Assembly (NCBI RefSeq): GCF_900176505.1
Contig: NZ_FWYB01000005.1
Span: forward strand, 248,001-312,000
Direction: 5' to 3'
Length of the DNA stretch: 64,000 bases
Source of the DNA: Pedobacter nyackensis
Lineage (GTDB): Bacteria > Bacteroidota > Bacteroidia > Sphingobacteriales > Sphingobacteriaceae
Shown: positions 35,650-44,858 of the stretch, piece after piece
How the letters are laid out: the number at the start of each line of letters is the position of its first letter
Numbering within the stretch: position 1 is the stretch's first letter
Program-made: the position numbers and the translations under genes
The notes under the pieces: generated by a model
What the model saw: only the letters and a program-made list of their open reading frames with translations
Database searches by the model: none
Told to the model about the DNA's origin: nothing

Positions 35650-38600
35650 ATGAAAAATGTAAACTTAAAAAACATTTTGAAATTTATAAAAATAGCCAAA
35701 TATGTCGCTTTTGTGATGGCGCTTACAATAGCGGGTACACAGGTGTCGGCGCAAACCAAATCTGTTTCGATAAATACGAATGCGATTTCGATTAAGGAAG
35801 CTCTCATCAAGATTGAAAAGCAAACCAATTACCTCTTTGTTTATGATAATACCGTTATCAATTTAAACAAATCAGTCCCAGCTCATTTTAAAAGTGAAAA
35901 GCTGGAAACAGTTTTGAACGAACTATTCAAAGAAACAAATATCCGTTATGTGATCGAGGACCGGAATATAATTTTAATACGAAAGGGAACGGATCTCGGT
36001 CAGACACCGCAACGACAGATTCAAGTGAGTGGGCGAGTTCTAGATAAAGAAGGTAAACCTTTGCCTGGGGTGTCTGTTGGTGAAAAGGGAACGAAGAACA
36101 ATAAGTCCACCGGTCCAGATGGCCAGTATAGCATCAATGTGAAGTCAACAGCGACACTCATATTCTCGCATATAAGTTATGAGCCGGTTGTCAGAGAGGT
36201 CAACGGGCAATCTGCGATCAACATAGTCTTAAAGAATGAAGTAAAAGATCTGGATGAAGTGGTTGTCATTGGTTATGGAGCAGTGAAGAAAGGCGACTTG
36301 ACCGGTGCTATCAGTCAGATTAAATCTAAAGATTTACCGCAGACCGGAAATCTATCATTAGGTCAAATGATGTCGGGTAAAGCTCCGGGTTTGCAGGTAT
36401 CTCAGACCAGCGCACAACCTGGAGCTGGAGTATGGATACAGATCAGGGGAAACGCTTCAGGCGGGGCCGGTAATTCAGGTCCGCTGTATGTCATTGATGG
36501 CTACCCTATTTCTGTCGAAAATATGGAGCCAGGTGGCGGGAAGTATAGTTCGGGAAGTAAATCCCCTTTGAATAACTTAAATCCTGGGGATATTGAATCG
36601 ATTGAAATTTTGAAGGATGCGGCGGCGACAGCTATCTACGGTGCCCGTGCAGCTAACGGTGTTGTTTTAATCACCACAAAGCGGGGTAAAAATGGAGAAC
36701 GTTCTACAGTTCAATATTCAGGATCCATGTCAACGCAAAAAAAAGTTAAACAAATAGTGATGTTAAATGCTCAGGATTTTATGATGGAGACCAATAGGGT
36801 TATTTATGAGAGTTGGTTATCCAACAATAAGATAAAACCCTATGGAAATATAGACCCTGCATCTGTGACCAACTCTTATATGCCTAAGTATTCTGCACAA
36901 GATATTGCTAATGCACAAACAACGGATTGGTTAGGTGCAGTAGAAAGAGATGGGGTTATTGCTCAACACAACTTGTCTTTAAGAGGAGGGACGGAACAAA
37001 CATCTTATTATGTCTCTGGAAGTATTTTTGATCAACAGGGAGTGATTAAGAATAATGGAATTAAACGTTATTCCAGCCGGGCAAACTTTGATCATAAATT
37101 GGGGAAATATATAAAAACCGGCATTAATCTAAATGTCAGCCATGTTAATAATGCAAATGTGGCACTGAGCAATGGCCAGAATGAGCATGCGGGAATAATT
37201 AGAGCAGCGATGAGTTCTAATCCCTCCCTTCCTATTTACGATAAGGAGGGAAAGTTTATGCTAGACTCGAATTTGCCCTTTTTACCGAATGCGGTTTCTT
37301 TGCTGGAGGTAAGCGATGAAAATATAATCAATGGATTGTTGGGCAATTTTTATTTGACGGTAACGCCTGTTGAGGGATTATATATAAAAATGAATGCAGG
37401 TTTTCAGCAGGAAAAAGGAGAGCGAAATACATACATGCCTAAAACGACATTATATGGACTTAAGGAAGGTGGCCAAGCTACTAAGTCGTTTTTGAATCGT
37501 TCAAACGAATTGTTTGATGTAACGGCTTCTTATATCAAAACCATTGCGGATAAACATGTTCTATCAGCAATGGCGGGATATTCTTACCAACATTTTGCAA
37601 CAGATGGCATTGATGCCGGAAATAGCCGTTTTATTACCGATGCGTTTAAATGGAATAATTTGGGTGCAGGTGAAAACATCAAACCAAGAGTTGGCTCCTA
37701 TGGTAACGAAGAAATCCTTGGCTCGGTGTTTTCTCGTTTAAACTATAATTACGATGGCCGTTATTTGGTTTCGGCTACTATACGTGGAGATGCCTCTTCA
37801 AAATTTGCGGAAAATCATAAATGGGGATATTTTCCTTCTGTAGCTATCGCCTGGCGCATGATAAACGAGAGCTTCATGAAAGAACAGAAAGTGATATCCG
37901 ACTTGAAATGGCGGATTAGCTTAGGTCAGACTGGTAATTCCAATATTGGGAGTAATTCATTGGCACTTTATTCAACAGGATATAATTATATTTTCGGTGA
38001 TCAGTCTTCTGTCGGTGTAGCCCAGAGCCAATTGGCTAACCCTAATTTGAAATGGGAAACCACAACAGAACTCAATCTGGGGCTTGATTTCGGATTTTTC
38101 AAAAACAGGATAACCGGGTCTATGGAGTTTTTTACCCGCCGTGTTTCTGATTTGCTTGACACGAAGGTGCTAATGCAGTATAATCCAATTAATACAGTTA
38201 TGGCGAATATTGGCGCAAAAGGCAGTAAAGGTTTTGAATTAGGAATTAATTCCCGCAACCTGATTGGTGACCTTCGGTGGTCTACGGATTTTACATTTTC
38301 ATTATATCGTGACCGTTGGTTAGAAAGGAACCCCCAGTGGAAGAAAGCTATTTATGAAAATGAAAAAGACATGTTAAATCCTTATTATATTTATTTATCT
38401 GACGGATTGGTGCAGCCTTCCGACATAAATCCGGATGGAACATCAAAGCTTCCGCATATGCCAAATGCTAAACCTGGTATGATTAAATACAAGGATGTGA
38501 ATGGACGTGGGACGAACGGGGAGTTGGTGGTCGGTGCAGATGGAAAGCTGGATGATGCGGATATTGTTTATCTCGGCACAAGAACATCCAAATTTCATCT

Positions 38601-39057
38601 TGGCTTCGGAAATACTTTTGAATATAAGAGTTTTGACCTGAATGTTTTCTTCTATGGTTATTTCGGGAGGAAACTGGAACCACCTGCATATCTAGGTTAT
38701 GTAAATGGTTCTGATGCATTAAAAAGTGGATCGAATATGGCTGAGGCAGTAAAAAATCGTTGGACTCATGATAATCCAAATGGGAAGTACCCGACTAGCA
38801 TCTCTAATCCATACGAGAGAGGTTCTGATTTTTGGTTAGAAAATGCAGACTTCTTACGGTGTAAAAATATAACGTTAGGATATACATTACCCAAGATAAA
38901 ACGCCTGGATAAAATTGTACAAAGTCTTCGAGTTTATACAGACATACAGAATCCGTTTGTGATTACAAAATATAGCGGTGTAGATCCGGAAATGGATGGC
39001 ATGGCAGCCTATCCGACTCAATTAACTGTTTCTTTTGGTGTAAACGTAACTTTTTAA
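35650..39057 (+). CDS. SusC/RagA TonB-dependent outer-membrane transporter with STN domain, PUL2
   Basis: 1135 residues. The signal region near residues 10-35 ends AGTQVSAQ. STN domain about 42-110 (ISIKEALIKIEKQTNYLFVY), CarboxypepD_reg-like domain about 125-200 (SGRVLDKEGKPLPGVSVGEK), TonB-box region LDEVVVIGYGAVKKGDLTGA near 201, plug motif PLYVIDGYPISVENMEPG, barrel ending in Phe. The partner SusD starts 12 bases downstream. STN implies glycan-triggered signalling to the FecR upstream. Confidence 0.95.
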   Translation: MKNVNLKNILKFIKIAKYVAFVMALTIAGTQVSAQTKSVSINTNAISIKEALIKIEKQTNYLFVYDNTVINLNKSVPAHFKSEKLETVLNELFKETNIRYVIEDRNIILIRKGTDLGQTPQRQIQVSGRVLDKEGKPLPGVSVGEKGTKNNKSTGPDGQYSINVKSTATLIFSHISYEPVVREVNGQSAINIVLKNEVKDLDEVVVIGYGAVKKGDLTGAISQIKSKDLPQTGNLSLGQMMSGKAPGLQVSQTSAQPGAGVWIQIRGNASGGAGNSGPLYVIDGYPISVENMEPGGGKYSSGSKSPLNNLNPGDIESIEILKDAAATAIYGARAANGVVLITTKRGKNGERSTVQYSGSMSTQKKVKQIVMLNAQDFMMETNRVIYESWLSNNKIKPYGNIDPASVTNSYMPKYSAQDIANAQTTDWLGAVERDGVIAQHNLSLRGGTEQTSYYVSGSIFDQQGVIKNNGIKRYSSRANFDHKLGKYIKTGINLNVSHVNNANVALSNGQNEHAGIIRAAMSSNPSLPIYDKEGKFMLDSNLPFLPNAVSLLEVSDENIINGLLGNFYLTVTPVEGLYIKMNAGFQQEKGERNTYMPKTTLYGLKEGGQATKSFLNRSNELFDVTASYIKTIADKHVLSAMAGYSYQHFATDGIDAGNSRFITDAFKWNNLGAGENIKPRVGSYGNEEILGSVFSRLNYNYDGRYLVSATIRGDASSKFAENHKWGYFPSVAIAWRMINESFMKEQKVISDLKWRISLGQTGNSNIGSNSLALYSTGYNYIFGDQSSVGVAQSQLANPNLKWETTTELNLGLDFGFFKNRITGSMEFFTRRVSDLLDTKVLMQYNPINTVMANIGAKGSKGFELGINSRNLIGDLRWSTDFTFSLYRDRWLERNPQWKKAIYENEKDMLNPYYIYLSDGLVQPSDINPDGTSKLPHMPNAKPGMIKYKDVNGRGTNGELVVGADGKLDDADIVYLGTRTSKFHLGFGNTFEYKSFDLNVFFYGYFGRKLEPPAYLGYVNGSDALKSGSNMAEAVKNRWTHDNPNGKYPTSISNPYERGSDFWLENADFLRCKNITLGYTLPKIKRLDKIVQSLRVYTDIQNPFVITKYSGVDPEMDGMAAYPTQLTVSFGVNVTF

Positions 39058-39069
39058 TAATCATAGAAA

Positions 39070-40563
39070 ATGAAAAGATTTTGGCATAATAAACTGGTAT
39101 ACATCCTAATGTGTATTTTGGTGTTAGGGACATCTTCCTGTTTGAAAAATTTAGATCCTATTATAAAAGATAAAATTATACCGGATAATTATTTCAAAAA
39201 TGAAGATGATGCGCGGGCAGCTGTGACTGCGATTTATAACCCAATGCTTGGACAAGGTGGAATATTTAATTGTTGGATAGAAACCTATCTGATGTTGTCA
39301 AATTTAACAGCCGACGATATGGGGATACGTCGTTCTGATTTAGAGGTTGTGGAGAAATTCATGTGGAATTCGACAACGAATGCTTTGACAAAACATTATC
39401 CTGACTGGATCAAACATGTAAGCCGCGCCACTCTTCTGATGGACGATTTACAGCGGACAACAATGAATGAAAGACGGAAGAAAGAACTTATAGCTGAAGT
39501 ACAATGTGCGCGTGGGCAATATATGTTCTTTTTATATGATTTTTATGGTACAGCCGGCGTAGTGACAGATCCGGCAATTTTGCGGAATCCAGAAAATGAA
39601 GTTATCCTGGAAAGGATGTCGAAAGGAAATTTTGTAAATCTGATAGAGAAAGATTTGAAGGAATCTGCCGCCGTATTGCCTGAAAGATATGCTGGGCCTG
39701 ATTTTGGACGTTTCACTAAAGGGACAGCTTATGCTATATTGGTAAAGCTTTACTTGCAGGAAAAACGTTGGAATGATGCTGAAAATGCTTGCCGGGAAAT
39801 ATTAAAACTTGGATACTCCCTGCAACCCTCTTATGCTTCTGTTTTTTCTGTGGAGAATGAGAAAAACAACGAAATCATTTGGGCTATCCCCTGCCTTTCT
39901 GAAGGGGGAGATGGTAATACCTGGATGACACACGTTGCCCCTCCTAATTATCCCTTGAAAAATACGCTGATACAGAGATGGAATGTGCATAACACGCCCT
40001 GGCGCTTTTATGATAAATATGAAAAAGGAGACGACCGGCTTAAGTCCTTGATTGGAGCGTTTAAATACTTACCAGCAGGAGCAATTGATTCTGTGTTGGC
40101 AACCCGTAACAATTACGAACATTTGAAGAACGGAGCTATTCCATTCAAATATCCGGAAGATCCGAAGCAAACATCTGAAAGGGCAGGAAACGATAAAGTG
40201 ATTTACCGGTATTCGGATGTCCTTTTGGAATTGGCGGAAGCTATTAATGAACAAAATGGCCCAAATGCAGAAGCCATTGGCTATGTAGAGCAAATACGTA
40301 AGCGTGTCGGTCTACCCAATTCTATCCCGGCATCTGCGATTGCCGGCAAAGAAGCATTCCGCGATTTTATTTTGGATGAGAGAGGAAGAGAATTATTCTG
40401 TGAAGGTCATCGTAGAAGGGATTTAATCCGCCATGGCAGGTTTATCTCAACTGCTCATGAAGAAGGCTATACAACTGCTCAACCGTATATGGTTTTATTT
40501 CCGCTCCCTCAGAATATTATCGATGAATCTAAAGGTAAAATCAAGCAAAATTCAGGTTATTGA
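39070..40563 (+). CDS. SusD/RagB surface glycan-binding lipoprotein, PUL2
   Basis: 497 residues, lipobox GTSSC with Cys24. N-terminal KIIPDNYFKNEDDARAAVTA and C-terminal YRYSDVLLELAEAINEQNG plus DERGRELFCEGHRRRDLIRH are SusD/RagB signatures. It ends 6 bases before an intrinsic hairpin that separates it from the enzyme genes. Confidence 0.95.
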   Translation: MKRFWHNKLVYILMCILVLGTSSCLKNLDPIIKDKIIPDNYFKNEDDARAAVTAIYNPMLGQGGIFNCWIETYLMLSNLTADDMGIRRSDLEVVEKFMWNSTTNALTKHYPDWIKHVSRATLLMDDLQRTTMNERRKKELIAEVQCARGQYMFFLYDFYGTAGVVTDPAILRNPENEVILERMSKGNFVNLIEKDLKESAAVLPERYAGPDFGRFTKGTAYAILVKLYLQEKRWNDAENACREILKLGYSLQPSYASVFSVENEKNNEIIWAIPCLSEGGDGNTWMTHVAPPNYPLKNTLIQRWNVHNTPWRFYDKYEKGDDRLKSLIGAFKYLPAGAIDSVLATRNNYEHLKNGAIPFKYPEDPKQTSERAGNDKVIYRYSDVLLELAEAINEQNGPNAEAIGYVEQIRKRVGLPNSIPASAIAGKEAFRDFILDERGRELFCEGHRRRDLIRHGRFISTAHEEGYTTAQPYMVLFPLPQNIIDESKGKIKQNSGY

Positions 40564-40569
40564 TAATTA

Positions 40570-40599
40570 AAGAGGCTGTCCGCCTTTGGACAGCCTCTT
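40570..40599 (+). terminator. Hairpin between PUL2 susD and the enzyme genes
   Basis: Perfect 12-bp stem AAGAGGCTGTCC (40570-40581) / GGACAGCCTCTT (40588-40599) with a 6-nt loop. The tail ATTAAATAGG has no U run, so partial termination or 3'-end protection of the susCD message is more likely than complete stop. The next gene begins 21 bases later. Confidence 0.7.
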
Positions 40600-40619
40600 A
40601 TTAAATAGGTAAGATTCGT

Positions 40620-42629
40620 ATGAAGAGAATATTCATAACATTAAATTTAATTATCCTTTTTGTTTTGGTAATAAAAGGACAGACTTCTGTCAGGCAGCGC
40701 GGTGACGTTTGGCTGCTTGAAAATGACCACCTAAGGGTAAATGTTGATGCTAAAAGTGGTGCCTTGACGGTCTACGATAAAGGCGGTAACCGCCAATGGA
40801 AGCAAGCGCCATTGAGCGAGCGCCATATTCGAAACGTTAGTGCCATGGACGGCCCCGTACGAGGTCTGCAATTTGAGACAGAGTTCGGGACGAAGCCCTA
40901 TGTGTTGACGCTGAAACTGACCCTGTCAAATACATCATCCGACTTGTTTATTGAGGCAGATATGAAGGATCGCAATACGATCATTGAAGAAATTCCATTT
41001 CTCGATCCGTTTCAACTCAACTCGGAGAGTGGGGCCCTTGCTATCGCCGATTTCAGCAATGGCCACCTCTACCCTTTAGATCTCAAACCTTTCCCCAAAA
41101 CACGCTTCGGCACTTCTTTGCTCGATATGCCCTGGGTAGGAGTGTGTGATATGGAGAAGGGATTTGGATATGGAATCATACTGGAAACATCCGACGACGC
41201 CTACTTCGACATGGTGCCACTTAAGATTGGAGATCGCAAAGTAGTTGCACCGCGTGTAGGATGGGGACCAAGTTTAAAGCGCTTTGGATATTCACGGCGT
41301 CTCATCTATAATTTTATTTCCCAGGGGGGCTACGTGGCACTGGCAAAACGCTATCGGGCCTATGCTCAACAACATGGACTGATTGTACCCTTCTCGGAAA
41401 AGATTAAGAAAAACCCGAATCTAAACCGTCTATTTGGCGCAGTTGATGTCTGGGATGGCGAAAGCCTCGCGTTTGCAAAGGCGGCCAAGGCAGCCGGAGT
41501 TAAGAAGATGATCATTAATGGTTCTGCACCACCAGAGGAAATGAAGGCAATTAACGAACTGGGTTATCTAACGAGCGCTTATGATGCATATCAAGACGTT
41601 TTTCCGATGGAAGCAAACGGGATAATTGATAGTGGTCACGATTTGGTGCCGGAAAACGTAGTGCTCAAAAGCGACAGCACACGCATGCTAGCATGGCGCT
41701 CATGGGATGGGAAACAGTCTATGAAGAGGTGTCCTGCCTTTTGGAAGCACGCTGCGGAGTTGACTATCCCTAAGGTTTTAGAGACCCGCCCGTATCTTGG
41801 ACGATTCATTGACGTGACCACGGCTGAAGACCTGTACGAATGCTACGACGAAAAGCATCCACTGACACGTACGGAGAAGCGCAAAGCCGGAGTCGACCTA
41901 CTCGGTTATGTCCAGTCACTTGGTTTGGTCACAGGTGGAGAGCACGGCCGGTGGTGGTCTGTTCCGGTAATCGATTATATTGAGGGCATGATGAGTGGAG
42001 GTACCGATTACTATTCATGGTCTGCACCATATCTTCAACACCCGAAAAAGAAAGACTATCCAAAATGGGAGCAGTACGAAAAATGGGGGATCGGCCATCA
42101 GTATCGTGCTCCGCTCTGGGAATTGGTCTTTCATGATTGTGTCGTATCCACATGGTATTGGGGAGATTCCAACGATTTTCTTTTGAGTGCTGCTCCGGAG
42201 CTGACTGCGAAGAAGGACGCTTTTAATATCCTTTACGGAACGATGCCAATCCTATGGGCCAACAAAAAAACAGGTGGTTCCGGTCCAAATGAGCAAGGAT
42301 CATGGGAAATAGCCCGGGAGACCTTTCTGCGGACGTATCGCAATGTCTGCAATTTGCACGAGGCAATTGCAGAAAAGGAAATGCTCAGTCATGAATTCCT
42401 GACACTTGATCGGGACGTTCAGCGCACGCAGTTTTCCGATGGCACTCAGGTGATTGTTAATTTCGGTAAGAAGCCTTACAGTACGACAGTTGGTGGAAAG
42501 AAGTATCTGTTGCCAGAGAATGGCTTTGTTGCGAAAGGCCCGCGCATTGAACAATCGCTGTCGCTTGTCAACAATCAGCCAGTCACAAGGATCCAAACAG
42601 CAGATTTTCAGTTCACAGATGCAAAATAG
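40620..42629 (+). CDS. Secreted TIM-barrel glycoside hydrolase, GH129/GH101-like
   Basis: 669 residues with a signal peptide (MKRIFITLNLIILFVLVIKG). N-terminal beta-sandwich (about 25-230), a TIM barrel (about 260-550) and a small C-terminal beta domain. Candidate catalytic pair: Asp398 in GRFIDVTTAEDLYE and Glu441 in VTGGEHGRWWSVP, 43 residues apart, at places expected for nucleophile and acid/base of the GH129-like group. Such enzymes cleave alpha-GalNAc or, in marine relatives, 3,6-anhydro-galactose linkages; the substrate here is unknown. Its codons look richer in G and C than those of its neighbours, suggesting separate acquisition. Family placement is tentative. Confidence 0.55.
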   Translation: MKRIFITLNLIILFVLVIKGQTSVRQRGDVWLLENDHLRVNVDAKSGALTVYDKGGNRQWKQAPLSERHIRNVSAMDGPVRGLQFETEFGTKPYVLTLKLTLSNTSSDLFIEADMKDRNTIIEEIPFLDPFQLNSESGALAIADFSNGHLYPLDLKPFPKTRFGTSLLDMPWVGVCDMEKGFGYGIILETSDDAYFDMVPLKIGDRKVVAPRVGWGPSLKRFGYSRRLIYNFISQGGYVALAKRYRAYAQQHGLIVPFSEKIKKNPNLNRLFGAVDVWDGESLAFAKAAKAAGVKKMIINGSAPPEEMKAINELGYLTSAYDAYQDVFPMEANGIIDSGHDLVPENVVLKSDSTRMLAWRSWDGKQSMKRCPAFWKHAAELTIPKVLETRPYLGRFIDVTTAEDLYECYDEKHPLTRTEKRKAGVDLLGYVQSLGLVTGGEHGRWWSVPVIDYIEGMMSGGTDYYSWSAPYLQHPKKKDYPKWEQYEKWGIGHQYRAPLWELVFHDCVVSTWYWGDSNDFLLSAAPELTAKKDAFNILYGTMPILWANKKTGGSGPNEQGSWEIARETFLRTYRNVCNLHEAIAEKEMLSHEFLTLDRDVQRTQFSDGTQVIVNFGKKPYSTTVGGKKYLLPENGFVAKGPRIEQSLSLVNNQPVTRIQTADFQFTDAK

Positions 42630-42650
42630 ATAGAAAATCTATTGATAAAT

Positions 42651-44831
42651 ATGATGAAATTATTAAATACTAAAGCGGACGCACTGTTTATGTTATTCTT
42701 TATCTGTGTGCTTCCTGTTTACGCTCAGGAACCCATAACGCACGTAAACATGTTTATCGGAAGCGAAGGACAACATGCTACAGAGTACGGAGGGACTACG
42801 CCTGCTGTGAGTGCGCCTTTCGGGATGACACAGTGGTGTGCTGTGACGCGGATTAATGGCATCTCAAAAACAATGTATCACCACCGCGATGAACATTTTC
42901 TAGGATTTATGGCTACTCATCAGCCGGCAGTTTGGATGGGCGATTATGGTTTTTTTACCCTGATGCCTCAGGTTGGAAGTCTAAAAATAAAGCCTGCAGA
43001 ACGTGCTGTAAAGCTAGACAGATCTAAGGAGGTGGCAACCCCATATTCGTATAAAATTGAATATGCAGTCAATAAGGAAAGTTCAATTACAACAGAATTA
43101 ACCGCTACGTCAAGATGTTCATTTTTCAAGATAGAATATCCAAAAAAGGAGAAAGCAATATTATTCCTTGAGGCCGGACGTGAAAAAGATGGGGGAGGTA
43201 TCCAGGTACTCCCGGATAAACAGGAAGTAAGGATATATAACAAAGAAAGACATGACAGCCACTTAGGCCCTGAACTGAAGAATCTAAAAGGGTATTATGT
43301 GTTGAAATTCTCTAAGCCATTTCAAGTTCATGGAACCTGGAAAGACGGCGTTATAAAAGAAGGAAATAATACGGAAGAAGGCTCCAATGTGGGAGGATAT
43401 ATAGAGTTTGCCACTGGTACAGACCTGGTGGAGATCAGAATAGGGTCGTCATTCATCGACTATGATCAGGCGCAGGACAACTTAAAACAGGAAATACCGA
43501 TAAGGGCTTCATTTGGCGATACCAAGAGGAAAGTAAAAGAAATCTGGTCTGCAAATTTGAGCAAAATTGCCATTAAGGGTGCTTCAAAAGATGATCTTGA
43601 TGTATTTTATACCGCATTTTACCGAACTATGCAATACCCCAGGGAGTTCTCGGAATATGGCAGGTACTACAGCGCGTTTGATGATAAAGTACACGCGGGA
43701 GTCTCTTACAATGCATATTCTCTATGGGACACATTTCGTGCCCAGCATCCGTGGTTACAGTTGACTCAGCCTGACCGTGTGAATGGGATGGTGACAGCTT
43801 TGGTGCAGATGTATAAGGAAGGCGGATGGATACCCAAATGGCCGAATCCCACCTATACGAATATTATGATCGGAACGCACTCAGATGCTGTTATAGCTGA
43901 CGCGTATGTGAATGGATTCAGAGGCTATGATATTGAGGAAGCCTATAAGGCTATCCGGAAGAATGCATTTTCTCCGCCAACAGGTGACGCTAATTCTCGT
44001 TGGGCAGACCGTCAACCATGGACTGGTAACTATGAAGCGAGAGGAGGGTTGACTAATTATATTAAACTGGGTTACGTTGCTTCTGATAAAACCAATGAAT
44101 CTGTCTCACGTACGATGGAGTTTGCAATGGATGATTACAGTATTGCGCAAATGGCAAAAGGTTTGGGACATATGGAAGATTATAAAATATTGATGAGGCG
44201 TTCGGAGTATTATAAGAACCTTTATAATTCCCAAACAGGATTCTTTCAAGCGCGTAAGACAAACGGAGACTGGGGTGGTCCAGACGAAGGGTTTACGGAG
44301 GGGGGGAAATGGACATATCGATTCTGTGTCATGCAGAATGTTCCTGGATTGGTAGATCTACTTGGTGGAAAAGAACAATTTGCTTCGGAATTGGACAAGA
44401 ATTTTGATGAAGGACATTATCACCATGACAATGAACCAGGTCATCATTTTGTGTATATGTACAACTTTTGTGACCGATTAGACAAAGCACAGTTACGAAT
44501 TCCGAAGATTATCGAAAGCAATTACAAGAACAAACCAGATGGTTTGTCGGGTAATGATGACTGCGGACAAATGTCAGCCTGGTATCTATTCAGTACGTTG
44601 GGATTTTATCCTCTTACACCTGCTTCGGGTCAATATGCCCTTGGTATACCTCGTTTCAAAGCGATCATAGTGAAGTTGAAAGACAATAAACAATTAAAAA
44701 TCCAAGCTCCAGAAGTGGGCAAGGAAGCGTTGCTAACTAAAATTTCTTTCGATGGAAAGGTGCTTGACAAACCATTCATATCAGTCAAAGATATAATGAA
44801 GGGTGGAATTCTCGAATTTCGTTCTAAATAA
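42651..44831 (+). CDS. GH92 family alpha-mannosidase
   Basis: About 726 residues from ATG 42651; a TTG three codons earlier is less likely. The signal peptide ends VLPVYAQ. HVNMFIGSEGQHATEYGGTT and PAVSAPFGMTQW open the family's N-terminal beta domain. DNEPGHHFVYMYNF carries the general acid Glu and GNDDCGQMSAWYLFSTLGFY the catalytic base Asp region of these Ca2+-dependent inverting exo-alpha-mannosidases. Linkage specificity (1,2, 1,3, 1,4 or 1,6) cannot be read. Acts after the GH129-like gene, probably in the periplasm on imported oligosaccharides. Confidence 0.92.
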   Translation: MMKLLNTKADALFMLFFICVLPVYAQEPITHVNMFIGSEGQHATEYGGTTPAVSAPFGMTQWCAVTRINGISKTMYHHRDEHFLGFMATHQPAVWMGDYGFFTLMPQVGSLKIKPAERAVKLDRSKEVATPYSYKIEYAVNKESSITTELTATSRCSFFKIEYPKKEKAILFLEAGREKDGGGIQVLPDKQEVRIYNKERHDSHLGPELKNLKGYYVLKFSKPFQVHGTWKDGVIKEGNNTEEGSNVGGYIEFATGTDLVEIRIGSSFIDYDQAQDNLKQEIPIRASFGDTKRKVKEIWSANLSKIAIKGASKDDLDVFYTAFYRTMQYPREFSEYGRYYSAFDDKVHAGVSYNAYSLWDTFRAQHPWLQLTQPDRVNGMVTALVQMYKEGGWIPKWPNPTYTNIMIGTHSDAVIADAYVNGFRGYDIEEAYKAIRKNAFSPPTGDANSRWADRQPWTGNYEARGGLTNYIKLGYVASDKTNESVSRTMEFAMDDYSIAQMAKGLGHMEDYKILMRRSEYYKNLYNSQTGFFQARKTNGDWGGPDEGFTEGGKWTYRFCVMQNVPGLVDLLGGKEQFASELDKNFDEGHYHHDNEPGHHFVYMYNFCDRLDKAQLRIPKIIESNYKNKPDGLSGNDDCGQMSAWYLFSTLGFYPLTPASGQYALGIPRFKAIIVKLKDNKQLKIQAPEVGKEALLTKISFDGKVLDKPFISVKDIMKGGILEFRSK

Positions 44832-44858
44832 AATAACAACATTATTGCAATATATATT

